Assembly: GCA_947625025.1 (NCBI GenBank)
Contig: CANQMQ010000003.1
Location: forward strand, 1-64,000
Direction: 5' to 3'
DNA length: 64,000 nucleotides
From: an uncultured Clostridia bacterium
GTDB taxonomy: Bacteria > Bacillota > Clostridia > Christensenellales > Borkfalkiaceae
Part shown: piece after piece, positions 63,504 through 64,000 of the stretch
How positions within the stretch are numbered: position 1 is the stretch's first letter
How the letters are laid out: each line of letters starts with the position of its first letter
Translations under genes and position numbers: made by a program
Notes under the pieces: generated by a model
Seen by the model: only the letters and a program-made list of their open reading frames with translations
Databases searched by the model: none
Told to the model about the DNA's origin: nothing

Positions 63504-64000
63504 CTACTTCTTCAGAAGAAGAGCGGCAAGCGCGGGCACATCCTCCGCAAACACCTTCGCCCCCGCGGCCTCGAGTTCGGCACGGGTACGGTAGCCCCAG
63601 AGGGTGGAGACCCCACCCATGCCCGCAGCTCGGGCCGTAAAAACGTCCGTCTCCCCGTCTCCTACAAGTACGCAATCGCGGGGCGCCACCCGCAGAGAGA
63701 GCGCCACAAAGCGGGCGGAAGTCGGGTCCGGCTTGCAGGGAAACATGCCGCTATCCCCCATCACTTTATTGAAGAGGTTCGGGTAAAACTTTTCAATCAC
63801 CTTCTCGGCAGAAGTCTGCAGTTTGTTGGTGACAACGGCAAGGCCGTATCCCCTTCTTTTGAGCTCCTTCAGAAGCTCCTCCATGCCCGCATACGGGCGG
63901 GTGAGGTCGTTCTCCGAATGGGTATACCGCTCCGAAAAGCCCGCAAGCACCCCATCCACATCCCCGCCTTGGGGCACGGCACGCTCAATAAGCCTCCGCG
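63504..64000 (-). CDS. HAD-family phosphatase, phosphoglycolate phosphatase-like (partial)
   Basis: The last 165 residues or so of a HAD hydrolase; the 5' part lies beyond the window. Visible: cap-domain end (VDGVLAGFSERYTH), RPYAGMEELLKELKRRGY, motif II VVTNK, motif III Lys in CKPDPTSA, and motif IV VGDGETDVFTA. Motif I is off the end. Best match is Gph/PGPase-type; substrate uncertain. A GTG start at 63977 is not credible because the reading frame continues to the window edge. Confidence 0.85.
   Translation of the reverse strand, partial: RRLIERAVPQGGDVDGVLAGFSERYTHSENDLTRPYAGMEELLKELKRRGYGLAVVTNKLQTSAEKVIEKFYPNLFNKVMGDSGMFPCKPDPTSARFVALSLRVAPRDCVLVGDGETDVFTARAAGMGGVSTLWGYRTRAELEAAGAKVFAEDVPALAALLLKK

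Overview
The window is a dense, roughly 57% GC (by eye) bacterial chromosome segment with classic Bacillota gene orders: yicC-gmk-rpoZ-priA-def-fmt-rsmB-rlmN-rpe-thiN on one strand, rpmB divergent from asp23-fakA-recG, pcrA-ligA, rpsL-rpsG-fusA followed by tuf, pgk-tpiA, and mcsA-mcsB-clpC. Together with RNase J, rpoZ, reverse rubrerythrin, SPOR-like and Asp23 proteins, this points to an anaerobic Clostridia-type bacterium, probably an uncultured gut lineage. The lineage is inference; no rRNA or tRNA gene is present to settle it. No phage, insertion sequence or CRISPR array was seen.

Layout. 1-8.1 kb: a lipoprotein, recG, fakA, asp23, rpmB, a membrane protein behind a structured leader, and an M19 dipeptidase. 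8.2-17.1 kb: a ten-gene housekeeping operon (yicC to thiN) with overlapping start/stop codons, for nucleotide supply, replication restart, translation initiation and rRNA methylation. 17.2-22.1 kb: ligA-pcrA and rpsU plus a small helical protein. 22.3-32.8 kb: accessory block with an SGNH lipoprotein, an ABC exporter fusion, a glycerol-1-phosphate dehydrogenase with its ArsR-type regulator, a Phd/PIN toxin-antitoxin pair, two tandem zinc-ribbon membrane proteins, a GNAT-like protein, a NUDIX hydrolase and a lipid kinase. 32.1-37.1 kb: rnj, a membrane protein, trmR, trhP and a SPOR-like protein, joining RNA decay and tRNA wobble-uridine modification. 37.2-41.1 kb: a 964-residue acidic repeat protein and a YihY membrane protein. 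41.5-48.5 kb: str operon genes, tuf, and divergent pgk-tpiA. 48.5-54.5 kb: membrane proteins, an XRE repressor with two operators, a ferritin-like protein, mtnN and ung. 54.6-64 kb: alpha-galactosidase, clpC-mcsB-mcsA (no ctsR), a membrane protein, a membrane-bound XRE regulator, a candidate small RNA, reverse rubrerythrin, and a partial HAD phosphatase.

Most interesting. (1) At least five genes have a near-consensus promoter whose -10 box ends only 6-8 nt before the start codon, so their mRNAs should be leaderless or nearly so. (2) The acidic protein carries about 16 copies of a helical motif (hDYDxIAxRVAxhL) between Glu/Pro/Val linkers and ends in a compact domain of unknown function. (3) A leader RNA of about 150 nt with an 11-bp closing helix ends in an intrinsic terminator upstream of a membrane protein gene and looks like an undescribed cis-regulator. 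(4) Two regulatory intergenic regions are readable: a pair of ATACAGTT-type operators 31 bp apart, and a 21-bp-phased array between an XRE gene and a candidate 75-nt small RNA. (5) TTGCAA is used as a -35 box about as often as TTGACA.
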